64,000 nucleotides of DNA. Source: Candidatus Brevundimonas colombiensis (GTDB taxonomy: Bacteria; Pseudomonadota; Alphaproteobacteria; Caulobacterales; Caulobacteraceae). The position numbers and the translations under genes were made by a program. Location: positions 62,001 through 126,000 of the forward strand of contig CP119326.1 in the NCBI GenBank assembly GCA_029202665.1, written 5' to 3'. The notes below the pieces were generated by a model. The model saw only the letters and a list, made by a program, of their open reading frames with translations. It was not told where the DNA came from and searched no databases. Positions 36,814 through 44,393 of this stretch are shown in pieces (the first letter of the stretch is position 1; the number at the start of each line of letters is the position of its first letter).

Positions 36814-36834
36814 TGCGAATGACTATTATTTTCA
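36814..36834. promoter_or_regulatory. Fur-box-like site
   Basis: On the minus strand the 19-bp core GAAAATAATAGTCATTCGC matches the classical Fur consensus GATAATGATAATCATTATC at 14 of 19 positions. It overlaps the fecR stop and lies 75 bp upstream of the TBDR ATG at 36739. This suggests iron control of the heme-type receptor and tonB independently of the sigma factor. Confidence 0.55.
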
Positions 36835-37770
36835 CATCTCGCGAACGATCGTCAGTCCTGGCAGGTGTTCGATCCGGATCGGAATGGCGCGCGATAGCTG
36901 TTCCAAGCCTGCGGCGGCGTCGCGCGTTCGCGTGATCAGGGTCACGGGACGGGCGGCGAGATCCCGGCCCCGGATCAGGGTGCGCAGGCCCGTCCAGCGA
37001 TCAAGGCCGGCCAATACCTCCGCCAGGGGGCGGTTGATGAAAACCAGCTGTCCATCGCGCCAAGCCCAGTCGTTGACGTCCAGATCAGACACAGCGCCGA
37101 TCCCCGTTCGATCAAACAAGGCGGTCTTGTCCGCGCCGAACTGTCGGCTCTGACCGGCCAGGCTCAGCGCGACCGCCTGCCGCGCGACGCTGAGACGACC
37201 GCAGCCGCCAACCAGCCGCACGCCGAACGCCGCCGCGTCGGCCGCAGACACAGTCGCGCCGGCGGCTTCGACACTCAGGCGGCGACCGGCATCGCTCGCG
37301 GTCTCGAACCAGGCCTCTCCCTGGAGCAGCCGCAATCGACGAGCCGTCGCGGAGATGTCGATCTCCAGCGCGCTGGCGGTCGAAAGCGTGACATTGGAGC
37401 CGTCCTGCAAAGTGACCTGCAGGACCTCGCCGGCGCGGGTGCGATAGTCGGCGAAAGGGTGCGGACCCAGCACCAGCCGACCGGTCGCCGCCACAGCCAT
37501 CGCCGCCCCGCCCAGGCCGGCGACGCCGGTCAGGACCGCACGCCGATCCGGTCGCGCCGGCGCGCGTGCCAGCGCCGGCAGGTGCGCCGCGGCGCCCCAC
37601 AGCCGCCGCACCCGCTCATAGGCATCCGCGTGACGCGGGTCCGCAGCGCGCCAAGCTTCAAAGTGGGGACGCAACTGATCGTCCCGAGGATCCTCATGCA
37701 ACTGCACGAACCACTCAGTGGCTTCTTGCATGACGGGATCTAGCCCGCTGACAGGACGTCTGGCGCTCAC
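36832..37770 (-). CDS. FecR-type anti-sigma/signal transducer
   Basis: A 312-residue regulator beginning at GTG 37770, which has a strong AGGGGGG RBS; an in-frame TTG at 37794 is less likely. It has an N-terminal DUF4880-like segment (QEATEWFVQLHEDPRDDQLRPHFEAW), a membrane segment near 90-110, a FecR domain (about 115-215) and a C-terminal DUF4974-like region (LVFINRPLAEVLAGLDRWTGL onward). It pairs with the sigma gene 69 bp upstream and with the double-barrel TBDR downstream. Confidence 0.9.
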   Translation of the reverse strand: MSARRPVSGLDPVMQEATEWFVQLHEDPRDDQLRPHFEAWRAADPRHADAYERVRRLWGAAAHLPALARAPARPDRRAVLTGVAGLGGAAMAVAATGRLVLGPHPFADYRTRAGEVLQVTLQDGSNVTLSTASALEIDISATARRLRLLQGEAWFETASDAGRRLSVEAAGATVSAADAAAFGVRLVGGCGRLSVARQAVALSLAGQSRQFGADKTALFDRTGIGAVSDLDVNDWAWRDGQLVFINRPLAEVLAGLDRWTGLRTLIRGRDLAARPVTLITRTRDAAAGLEQLSRAIPIRIEHLPGLTIVREM

Positions 37771-37839
37771 CTGATCCCCCCTGGAGTGAGACAACGCAGG
37801 TCGTCCCTCGTCATACAGGACGAATAACCCTGTCGATTG

Positions 37840-38370
37840 TCAGGTTTCCTGATCGAACGCCGTCTGCGTGGCCAGCTGAAGCGCCAGCAGCGCCCGCGTC
37901 ATATGCTGGTGAACGGTCTGGCGGGAAATGTTCAGCTGTCGTCCGATGTCCGCGTAGCTCAGTCCCTCGATCCGGGCCAGCCGGAACACTTCGCGCGGCT
38001 TGGCGGGCATGGCGGCGATGATCCGGTCCATCCGCCTCAGCTCATCGGAGGTTATGAGCGCGGCTTCCGGTGTCGGCTGCGGATCCGCCGCCGACAGCAG
38101 AACAGCCTCCTCCACCTCTACGATCGGACGGACGGCCGCGCGGCGGCGGTGGTCAACGATGAGGTTGCGGGCGGTGCGAAAGAGATAGGCGCGCAAGTCG
38201 GCGATGGGCGTCTGTCTCGACCCCACGGCCGCGGCGACCGCCCGCGCCCAGCTATCCTGCGCAAGATCCTCCGCGTCCTGAGCACTACGCACCTGGCCCC
38301 GCACCATGCCGCGCAATTGCCGATCGACGGCGTCGATGTCTTCAGATCGCAGGGATTTGTTAGGTGACAC
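37840..38370 (-). CDS. ECF sigma factor, FecI type
   Basis: A 176-residue ECF sigma factor with a GTG start at 38370. Region 2 shows SAQDAEDLAQDSWARAV and AYLFRTARNLIVDHRRR. Region 4 shows IEGLSYADIGRQLNISRQTVHQHMTRALLALQ. It heads the four-gene unit sigma-fecR-heme-type TBDR-tonB. A palindrome lies 37 bp upstream. Confidence 0.92.
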   Translation of the reverse strand: MSPNKSLRSEDIDAVDRQLRGMVRGQVRSAQDAEDLAQDSWARAVAAAVGSRQTPIADLRAYLFRTARNLIVDHRRRAAVRPIVEVEEAVLLSAADPQPTPEAALITSDELRRMDRIIAAMPAKPREVFRLARIEGLSYADIGRQLNISRQTVHQHMTRALLALQLATQTAFDQET

Positions 38371-38406
38371 AGACGGCCTTCCGCGGAGACCGTTCGTCTA
38401 AAGGTA

Positions 38407-38423
38407 TTGCGACCCGCTCGCAA
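38407..38423. promoter_or_regulatory. Palindromic operator candidate upstream of the ECF sigma gene
   Basis: TTGCGA-CCCGC-TCGCAA is a perfect inverted repeat 37 bp before the sigma start. It fits an iron- or heme-responsive repressor site, since this sigma factor leads a heme-type receptor operon. The binding protein is unknown. Confidence 0.4.
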
Positions 38424-38631
38424 GACTGGCGGACAGTCGTCGGGCGACGCCGATCAACGGCCAATATCATCAAGCTTCCGCTATGGGGCGGATTTTGAAC
38501 GGCAAGCCTGTCGACCTCTTCGAAGAGGCGCCATGGCCTTTTCCATGACTGCGACCTGCTGCAGGACGAGACCGCAGGCTTGGTTGCCAGCCGCGATCTC
38601 AGCAGCCGCCTTTTGCCAACGAAGTCGGCGC
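38424..38631. other. Intergenic stretch after dnaE2
   Basis: No confident gene. It holds the palindrome CCTCTTCGAAGAGG (38515-38528) and the hairpin CATGG-CCTTTT-CCATG (38533-38548), which may end dnaE2 transcription. A 21-codon plus-strand ORF at 38483-38548 starts MGRILNGKPVDLFEEAPW. If one T in the TTTT run were removed, it would continue as HDCDLLQDETAGL. I give it low weight. Confidence 0.3.
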
Positions 38632-41600
38632 TTAATGGAAATCCCGCGATCCCGGCAGGATGCGAACGTCGCGCGGATGACGGTGCGGGGGATGCCGGGG
38701 TGTCTGGGGGTTGGCGACGACGTCGGCGCGGGCGAGTTGGACTGTCGTATCGTGATCTTCCGACAGACGCGCCAGTTCCGAAGAGCGGTCGATGACCTTG
38801 CGGGCGACCAAATGGACGACGCCTTCGGGGCTCTTCTCCACCACGCCCTCGACCGCCATCAGTCGGGCCGCCATGACCTCGCGGCGGAACTGCTCGAACA
38901 TCCGCGCCCACAGCACGACGTTGATGATGCCGGTCTCATCTTCCAGGGTGACGAAGATGGCGTTGCCCTTGCCGGGACGCTGCCGCACCAGAACCACGCC
39001 TGCGACCCGCACCAGTGCGCCCCCGTTTCTCGCCTCGGTCTGGGCGCAGGTCAGCAGGCGTTCGGCGTCGAAGATGGGGCGCAGTATGGCCATGGGATGC
39101 GCCTTCAACGACAGGCGCAGGGTCTGATAGTCGGCGGCGACGTGCTCGCCCAGCGGCATGGTCGGCAGGCGGGCGTCGGGTTCGGCGCCGAGCTCGCGGG
39201 CGTCGGCGGCGGCGAACAGGGGCAAGGGCGCGTCGTCGGGCAGGCGGCGCACCGCCCACAGGGCCTGACGTCGATCCAAACCCATCGAGCGGAAGGCGTC
39301 GGCGTCGGCCAGCTTGCGCAGGGCGGCTGACGGCAGGGCGGCGCGCCGGGCCAGAGTCTCGATGTCGGAGAGAGGGAAGGCCCGGCCGGCGACCAGGGCC
39401 TCGGCCCAGTCCTCACGGAAGCCGTCGATCTGGCGTAGGCCGATCCGCAGCGCGGGCTGCTTCCCTCGGCCTTCCAGACTGTTGTCCCAACCGCTGTGCG
39501 AGACATCGACCGGCCGCACCTCGACGCCGTGGTCACGGGCGTCGCGCACGATCTGGGCCGGAGCGTAGAAGCCCATCGGCTGACTGTTCAACAGGGCGCA
39601 GGCGAAGGCCGCTGGATAGTGGTGTTTGATCCACGACGAAACATAGACCAGCTGGGCGAAGGAGGCGGCGTGGCTTTCCGGGAAGCCGTAGGAGCCGAAG
39701 CCCTTGATCTGATCGAAACAACGCTGAGCAAACGTCGGATCATAGCCGCGTTCAATCATCCGTCCGACCATCCGATCCTCATAGGTGTGCAGCGTGCCGT
39801 CGCCCCGGAAGGTGCCCATGGCCTTGCGAAGACCATTGGCTTCCTTGTCCGAGAACTCGGCGGCGACCATGGCGACCTTCATCGCCTGCTCCTGGAACAG
39901 GGGCACGCCCAGGGTCTTTTTCAGCACCTGTTTCAGCTCGTCCTGAGGGTATTGCGGCCCCGGCTTGGAATAGTCCGGCTCCTCCAACCCGTTGCGGCGA
40001 CGCAGATAGGGATGGACCATGTCGCCCTGGATCGGGCCGGGCCGGACGATGGCGACCTGGATCACCAGATCATAGAGTTTGCGCGGCTTCAGACGGGGCA
40101 GCATATTGATCTGGGCGCGGCTCTCGACCTGGAAGACGCCGATGGAGTCGCCCTTGCACAGCATGTCGTAAACGGCGGGATCGTCGCGCGGGATGGTGTG
40201 CAACGCCCAATCTTCGTTCGCATGGACGCGGATAAGATCGAAGGCCTTGCGGATGCAGGTCAGCATGCCCAGCGCCAACACATCGACCTTCATCAGGCGC
40301 AGTTCGTCGATGTCGTCCTTGTCCCATTCGATGAAGGTGCGATCGGCCATGGCGGCGTTGCCGATGGGGACCAATTCGTCCAGCCGATTCTGGGTCAGGA
40401 CGAAGCCCCCGACGTGCTGGGACAGGTGTCTTGGGAAGTTCAGCAGCCGCATGGCCATCTTCACCGCGCGCCGGATCATGGGATTGGCGGGGTCCAGTCC
40501 GGCCTGTTCGACATGGCGGTCGCCGATCTCCGAACCCCAACTGCCCCACTGGCTGGAGGCTAGGCGGGCGGTGACGTCCTCGGTCAGGCCCAGGGCCTTG
40601 CCCACGTCGCGGATGGCGCTCTTGGGGCGATAGCGGATGACGGTGGCGGCGATGCCCGCGCGTTCGCGGCCATAGCGTTCGTAGATATGCTGAATGACCT
40701 CCTCTCGCCGCTCGTGCTCGAAGTCGACGTCGATGTCGGGCGGCTCGCCCCGGTCCGACGACAGAAAGCGTTCGAACAGCAGGTCGGATTCGGCCGGATC
40801 GACCGCCGTGATGCCCAACACATAACAGACGGCGGAATTGGCCGCCGAGCCGCGCCCCTGGCAAAGGATACGCTTGTCGCGGGCCACGCGGACGATGTCG
40901 TAGATGGTCAAGAAATAGGGCGCGTAGTCGGCCTCTGCGATGAAGGCCAACTCCTTCTTCAGCAGCAGCCGCACCTTCTCAGGAATGCCGTCGGAATAGC
41001 GCACTTCGGCGTGCCGCCAGGTCAGATGCTCCAGCCACGCCTGCGGCGTACTATCAGGCGGCGTCGTCTCCTTGGGATACTGATAACTGATATCCCCGAG
41101 ATCGAACCCGACCCGGGCCAGCAGGTTTGCGGTCTCGGCGACGGCTTCGGGGGCGTCGCGGAACAGGCGGGCCATTTCGGCTGACGGCTTAAGCCAACGC
41201 TCGCCGTTGGCGTTCAACCGCCGCCCCGCCTGCTCAATCGTCACGCCTTCGCGGATGCAGGTCAGCACGTCCTGCAGGTCGCGCTGAACCGGGTCGTGAT
41301 AAAGGACGTCGTTGACGGCCAGAAGCGGCGCCCTGCTCCGCTCCGACAGGGTTTTCAGCCGCGCCAGTCTTCGACGGTCGTCGCCGTTTCGCCCCATGAC
41401 CGCGCCCAGCCAAACCGCGCCAGGCGACGCATCGATCAGGCGCGCCAAGGTCTGATCCACGCCCTCCAGCCGCGCGCCCGGCATGAGGATCAGGAGCAGA
41501 TCCTCGGGCGCGGCGAGCAGGTCGCGCAATCCGATCTCACACTGGCCCTTTACGGCCCGGCGGTTGCCCAAGGTCAGCAGCCGCGTCAGCCGCCCCCATC

Positions 41601-41985
41601 CGGCGCGCGTCTCGGGATAGGCGATGATGTCGGGCGTCCCGTCGTTGAAGGCCAGACGCGCCCCGGTCGCCAGCTTGAACTTGGCGGCCCGATCCTTGAC
41701 CATCTGCGACAGGGCCGGATCGTTCAGCGGATCCTCGACATAGGTCACTTCGCCAGGGCCGCCGCCGTCGCGCACGACATCGGGCGGCGACAGGCCGTCC
41801 TCGCGAATGGCTCGAAGCGCGCTCCAGGCCCGCACCACGCCGGCGACCGTGTTGCGGTCGGCCAGACCCAGTCCCGCATGCCCCCTCAGGATCGCGGTCA
41901 GCACCAGATCCTTGGGGTGGGACGCCCCGCGCAGGAAGGAGAAGTTGCTGGCGCTGGCCAGTTCGGCATAGGCGGGGGCGGTCAT
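38632..41985 (-). CDS. dnaE2: Error-prone DNA polymerase DnaE2
   Basis: A 1117-residue C-family polymerase. The PHP domain is at the N terminus (YAELASASNFSFLRGASHPKDLV, within 5-30). The palm has the catalytic-acid motif PPDIDVDFEHERREEVIQHIYERYG (about 414-440). A helix-hairpin-helix and an OB fold (GNAIFVTLEDETGIINVVLW) follow, and it ends HPRDVRILPGSRDFH, typical of DnaE2. It copies damaged templates with ImuA and ImuB and causes damage-induced mutation. Its ATG overlaps the imuB stop (ATGA). It is the last gene of a LexA-controlled operon. Confidence 0.97.
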   Translation of the reverse strand: MTAPAYAELASASNFSFLRGASHPKDLVLTAILRGHAGLGLADRNTVAGVVRAWSALRAIREDGLSPPDVVRDGGGPGEVTYVEDPLNDPALSQMVKDRAAKFKLATGARLAFNDGTPDIIAYPETRAGWGRLTRLLTLGNRRAVKGQCEIGLRDLLAAPEDLLLILMPGARLEGVDQTLARLIDASPGAVWLGAVMGRNGDDRRRLARLKTLSERSRAPLLAVNDVLYHDPVQRDLQDVLTCIREGVTIEQAGRRLNANGERWLKPSAEMARLFRDAPEAVAETANLLARVGFDLGDISYQYPKETTPPDSTPQAWLEHLTWRHAEVRYSDGIPEKVRLLLKKELAFIAEADYAPYFLTIYDIVRVARDKRILCQGRGSAANSAVCYVLGITAVDPAESDLLFERFLSSDRGEPPDIDVDFEHERREEVIQHIYERYGRERAGIAATVIRYRPKSAIRDVGKALGLTEDVTARLASSQWGSWGSEIGDRHVEQAGLDPANPMIRRAVKMAMRLLNFPRHLSQHVGGFVLTQNRLDELVPIGNAAMADRTFIEWDKDDIDELRLMKVDVLALGMLTCIRKAFDLIRVHANEDWALHTIPRDDPAVYDMLCKGDSIGVFQVESRAQINMLPRLKPRKLYDLVIQVAIVRPGPIQGDMVHPYLRRRNGLEEPDYSKPGPQYPQDELKQVLKKTLGVPLFQEQAMKVAMVAAEFSDKEANGLRKAMGTFRGDGTLHTYEDRMVGRMIERGYDPTFAQRCFDQIKGFGSYGFPESHAASFAQLVYVSSWIKHHYPAAFACALLNSQPMGFYAPAQIVRDARDHGVEVRPVDVSHSGWDNSLEGRGKQPALRIGLRQIDGFREDWAEALVAGRAFPLSDIETLARRAALPSAALRKLADADAFRSMGLDRRQALWAVRRLPDDAPLPLFAAADARELGAEPDARLPTMPLGEHVAADYQTLRLSLKAHPMAILRPIFDAERLLTCAQTEARNGGALVRVAGVVLVRQRPGKGNAIFVTLEDETGIINVVLWARMFEQFRREVMAARLMAVEGVVEKSPEGVVHLVARKVIDRSSELARLSEDHDTTVQLARADVVANPQTPRHPPHRHPRDVRILPGSRDFH

Positions 41986-43538
41986 GCGAACAGGCCGTGC
42001 ACGAACCAGCGCGGCTCGTCGGTCTCGCCATACAGGCCCTGACGGAACAGCCAGAAGCGGCGGCCCTCACGGTCCTCGACGCGGTAATAGTCGCGGGTTT
42101 TCTGATCCGGCGCGCGCCACCATTCGCCGCCGATCCGCTCCGGCCCTTCGGCCAGGGCCACCTCGTGCAGCACCCGGCGCCAGCGGAACCGCAGGGGCGA
42201 GCCGTCGGGCACCTCGGCCAGGGTCTCGACCGGCTGGGGCGGGTCGAACATCTGCAGCGGACGCAACGGCGGATCGCCGGGAACCTGCCCAGGCCAGTCC
42301 TGGGAGGACGGCTTCTCCGTCATCGCCGCCGGGACCAGACGCGTCGCCCGTTCGGGGATGTGCGAGCCCAGGGGCTCGAAGCGCAGCACGGCCTCGGGAC
42401 CCAGCCGGGCGGTCAGCCGGTCGACCAGGCGGCTGAAGTCCTCGCCGTCGGGACGGTCGCCGTCCAGGCCGCGCTGGGCCGGTTTCAGCGCCTGGGTCTC
42501 CAGGACCGACAGGCGCATCTGATCGAAGCCGAAACCGGGATCGAGCGGATTGGACAGAGCCGCCAGCCGCTCGCGGAACAGGCGCAGCACGGCGTCCGCA
42601 TCCCGGGTCGCCCGGCCGGACCGTGCGACGATGCGGCGGACCTGGCCGTCGACACGATAGAAGCCTGCCTCGAACGCCCGCCCGCCCTGGCCCGCCTGAT
42701 CCAGCCGGTCGACGGCGTCCACCAGCAGGTCTGTCAGGACACGCTCCACATCCGCATCGGTCAGAATGGGTTCGAAGAAGACCCGGTCGACGCTGATGGG
42801 CGGCGGCGGGCGGTGCGGCGTGATGCGAATGTCTTCGTCGCCCAACACACGAGCCAGACGCGCGGGGAAGTCCGCGCCGAAGCGGGCGGCCAGAGGCGCG
42901 CGCGGCCGGTCGTCCAGATCGGCGATCCGCTTCAGTCCCGCACGCTGCAACGCCTGAGCGTCGCGCTCCGGCAGTTCCAGCGCCGCGACAGGCAGTCCGC
43001 GCATCGTTTGTCGATCCTCTCCCGCTGCAAACACGCCGCCTGACCCGAACCGAGCCAGGGCGCGCGCCGCCTGAGGCGTGGACGCCAGGGCGCTGCGCAC
43101 CGTCAGTCCGATACGCTTCGCGCGCTCATGGGCGGCGCGCATCAGTCCGGTCTCGCCCCCGAACAGATGCGCGCAGCCGGTGACGTCCAGCATCAGGCCG
43201 TGCGGCGCATCCTCGGCGATCATGGGGGTGAAGCGGCCGAAATCCTCCATCACCTGCAGAAGCAGGGCGGCATCCGCCTCGGGCCTGTGAACGACGGTGC
43301 GCAAGGACGGCGTTCGCGCCCGCGCATCGGCCAGGGTCAGGCCGGGTTTCAGACCCGCACGCGCCGCCGCCGGATCAACGGCGGCCAGACGCAGGGCGCC
43401 GCCGACCTTCTCGACCAAGACGACAGGCTCAGGCGATACGTCGCTGACGCTCGCCCCACGCCTTAGCCGGTCGCTGGGCAGCCAAGGGAACCACAGCGCC
43501 AGATAACGGCGCCGGTTGGCGGAACGATCGGGTGTCAC
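41982..43538 (-). CDS. imuB: Y-family polymerase-like protein ImuB
   Basis: A 518-residue DinB/UmuC-like protein with the ImuB start RRRYLALWFPWLPSDRLRR. In ImuB proteins the Y-family catalytic acids are missing; the protein instead links DnaE2 to the beta clamp and to ImuA. GTG 43538 is the start, since the longer upstream frame is arginine-rich antisense sequence inside imuA. It overlaps the imuA 3' end by 110 bp and is coupled to dnaE2. Confidence 0.93.
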   Translation of the reverse strand: MTPDRSANRRRYLALWFPWLPSDRLRRGASVSDVSPEPVVLVEKVGGALRLAAVDPAAARAGLKPGLTLADARARTPSLRTVVHRPEADAALLLQVMEDFGRFTPMIAEDAPHGLMLDVTGCAHLFGGETGLMRAAHERAKRIGLTVRSALASTPQAARALARFGSGGVFAAGEDRQTMRGLPVAALELPERDAQALQRAGLKRIADLDDRPRAPLAARFGADFPARLARVLGDEDIRITPHRPPPPISVDRVFFEPILTDADVERVLTDLLVDAVDRLDQAGQGGRAFEAGFYRVDGQVRRIVARSGRATRDADAVLRLFRERLAALSNPLDPGFGFDQMRLSVLETQALKPAQRGLDGDRPDGEDFSRLVDRLTARLGPEAVLRFEPLGSHIPERATRLVPAAMTEKPSSQDWPGQVPGDPPLRPLQMFDPPQPVETLAEVPDGSPLRFRWRRVLHEVALAEGPERIGGEWWRAPDQKTRDYYRVEDREGRRFWLFRQGLYGETDEPRWFVHGLFA

Positions 43539-44211
43539 GATCCCACTCCAGGGTCCAGGTTTTCTGCTCGCCCCCGCCGCGCCGCCGCAGCAGGGTCGCG
43601 GAAAAAGACGGCCGCCCCGGCGCGCCCCCTTCCAGCGGCGTGGACGCCGCCGCCTGCACCGACCACCGCGTTTCGGCCGCACTGGGCGCGGGCGTCGCCC
43701 CGGCCCGCGCCAAAAACAGCGTCCCGCCGCCCGCTTCCGCCGCCAGGGCCAGACGCCGGCTGGCGGTCAGGGACAGGGTCTTGGCCTCGCCCCAGGCGCT
43801 GAGCAAAACGGCGCCCACCGCCGGCGTCCGCAGCGCCTCTTCGCCGATAACGAGCAAAGTCTGGATGTCCGGCGCCCGCACCAGCAACACGTCGGACGGC
43901 GCCAATCCCATCTCATGCAAACCGGGACCGTGCGGTCGTCCGGCCTCCAGACCCATCATTTCGTGCACCCCCCAAACTATGGGACGTCCCGCCCGCATCG
44001 CCATGCCCAGACCAAAGGCATTGAGCGCTACAGCATCGGCAGGTCCTGCGGCGTAAAGGTCGTGAACCACGCTTGCTTCCAAGGAGGCGAAGATGTCGTC
44101 ACCTCCCTCTCTTGCAACCGAGCTGACGCGACGATTATTCGCCCGATCTATGGCCTCCAGGCGCGTCTTCAACTTCGCCAGAGCGTCAGGCCGAGAGTAG
44201 ATGTTCTCCAT
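43429..44211 (-). CDS. imuA: SOS mutagenesis protein ImuA
   Basis: A 260-residue RecA/SulA-like protein, first gene of imuA-imuB-dnaE2. A LALAAEAGGGTLFLARAG segment and the DVLLVRAPDIQTLLVIGEEALR stretch are typical of alphaproteobacterial ImuA. ATG 44211 (MENIYSRPD) is preferred over ATG 44220. A -35 TTGACT (44243-44248) and a -10 CGCATA (44220-44225) with 17-bp spacing predict a transcript starting near 44213, which would make the message almost leaderless. A LexA box covers the same bases. Confidence 0.88.
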   Translation of the reverse strand: MENIYSRPDALAKLKTRLEAIDRANNRRVSSVAREGGDDIFASLEASVVHDLYAAGPADAVALNAFGLGMAMRAGRPIVWGVHEMMGLEAGRPHGPGLHEMGLAPSDVLLVRAPDIQTLLVIGEEALRTPAVGAVLLSAWGEAKTLSLTASRRLALAAEAGGGTLFLARAGATPAPSAAETRWSVQAAASTPLEGGAPGRPSFSATLLRRRGGGEQKTWTLEWDRDTRSFRQPAPLSGAVVPLAAQRPAKAWGERQRRIA

Positions 44212-44217
44212 ATGTTC
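44203..44217. promoter_or_regulatory. LexA (SOS) box of the imuA operon
   Basis: GTTC-TCCATAT-GTTC is an exact match to the alphaproteobacterial LexA box GTTC-N7-GTTC. It overlaps the predicted transcription start and the first codons of imuA, so LexA would block initiation. Confidence 0.85.
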
Positions 44218-44307
44218 CATATGCGCTCGAACCTACAGACGGAGTCAAGCGAGACAGTTGCGGCGTTCAGTCGATACGGGTGGGCGAATGTCGCTTGCAC
44301 GAAGGAC

Positions 44308-44362
44308 TTGAAGGCAGAAGGATTTGATCTATTTTGAGATTAAATCCCAATAAATGGATTTA
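44308..44362 (+). promoter_or_regulatory. Promoter and operator-like repeats upstream of the PL11 lyase
   Basis: A -35-like TTGAAG (44308-44313) and -10-like TATTTT (44330-44335) are 16 bp apart. A perfect 7-bp inverted repeat, TAAATCC/GGATTTA, follows at 44341-44362. Its core 44344-44360 (ATCCCAATAAATGGATT) resembles sites at 51070-51086 and 62072-62088. An ATCT...AGAT element at 44327-44340 also shares ATTTTGAGAT with the latter region. Confidence 0.5.
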
Positions 44363-44393
44363 TGTCTTCGGGAGGCGGTTCGGCTTGTTTCGC

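Noticed and set aside
36740..36835. GTG start at 36835 for the double-barrel TBDR
   Set aside because: It would put 32 residues before the signal peptide and place the Fur-like site inside the coding region.
43539..43682. Longer ImuB starting at 43682
   Set aside because: The extra residues are arginine-rich antisense sequence within imuA; GTG 43538 directly precedes the conserved start.
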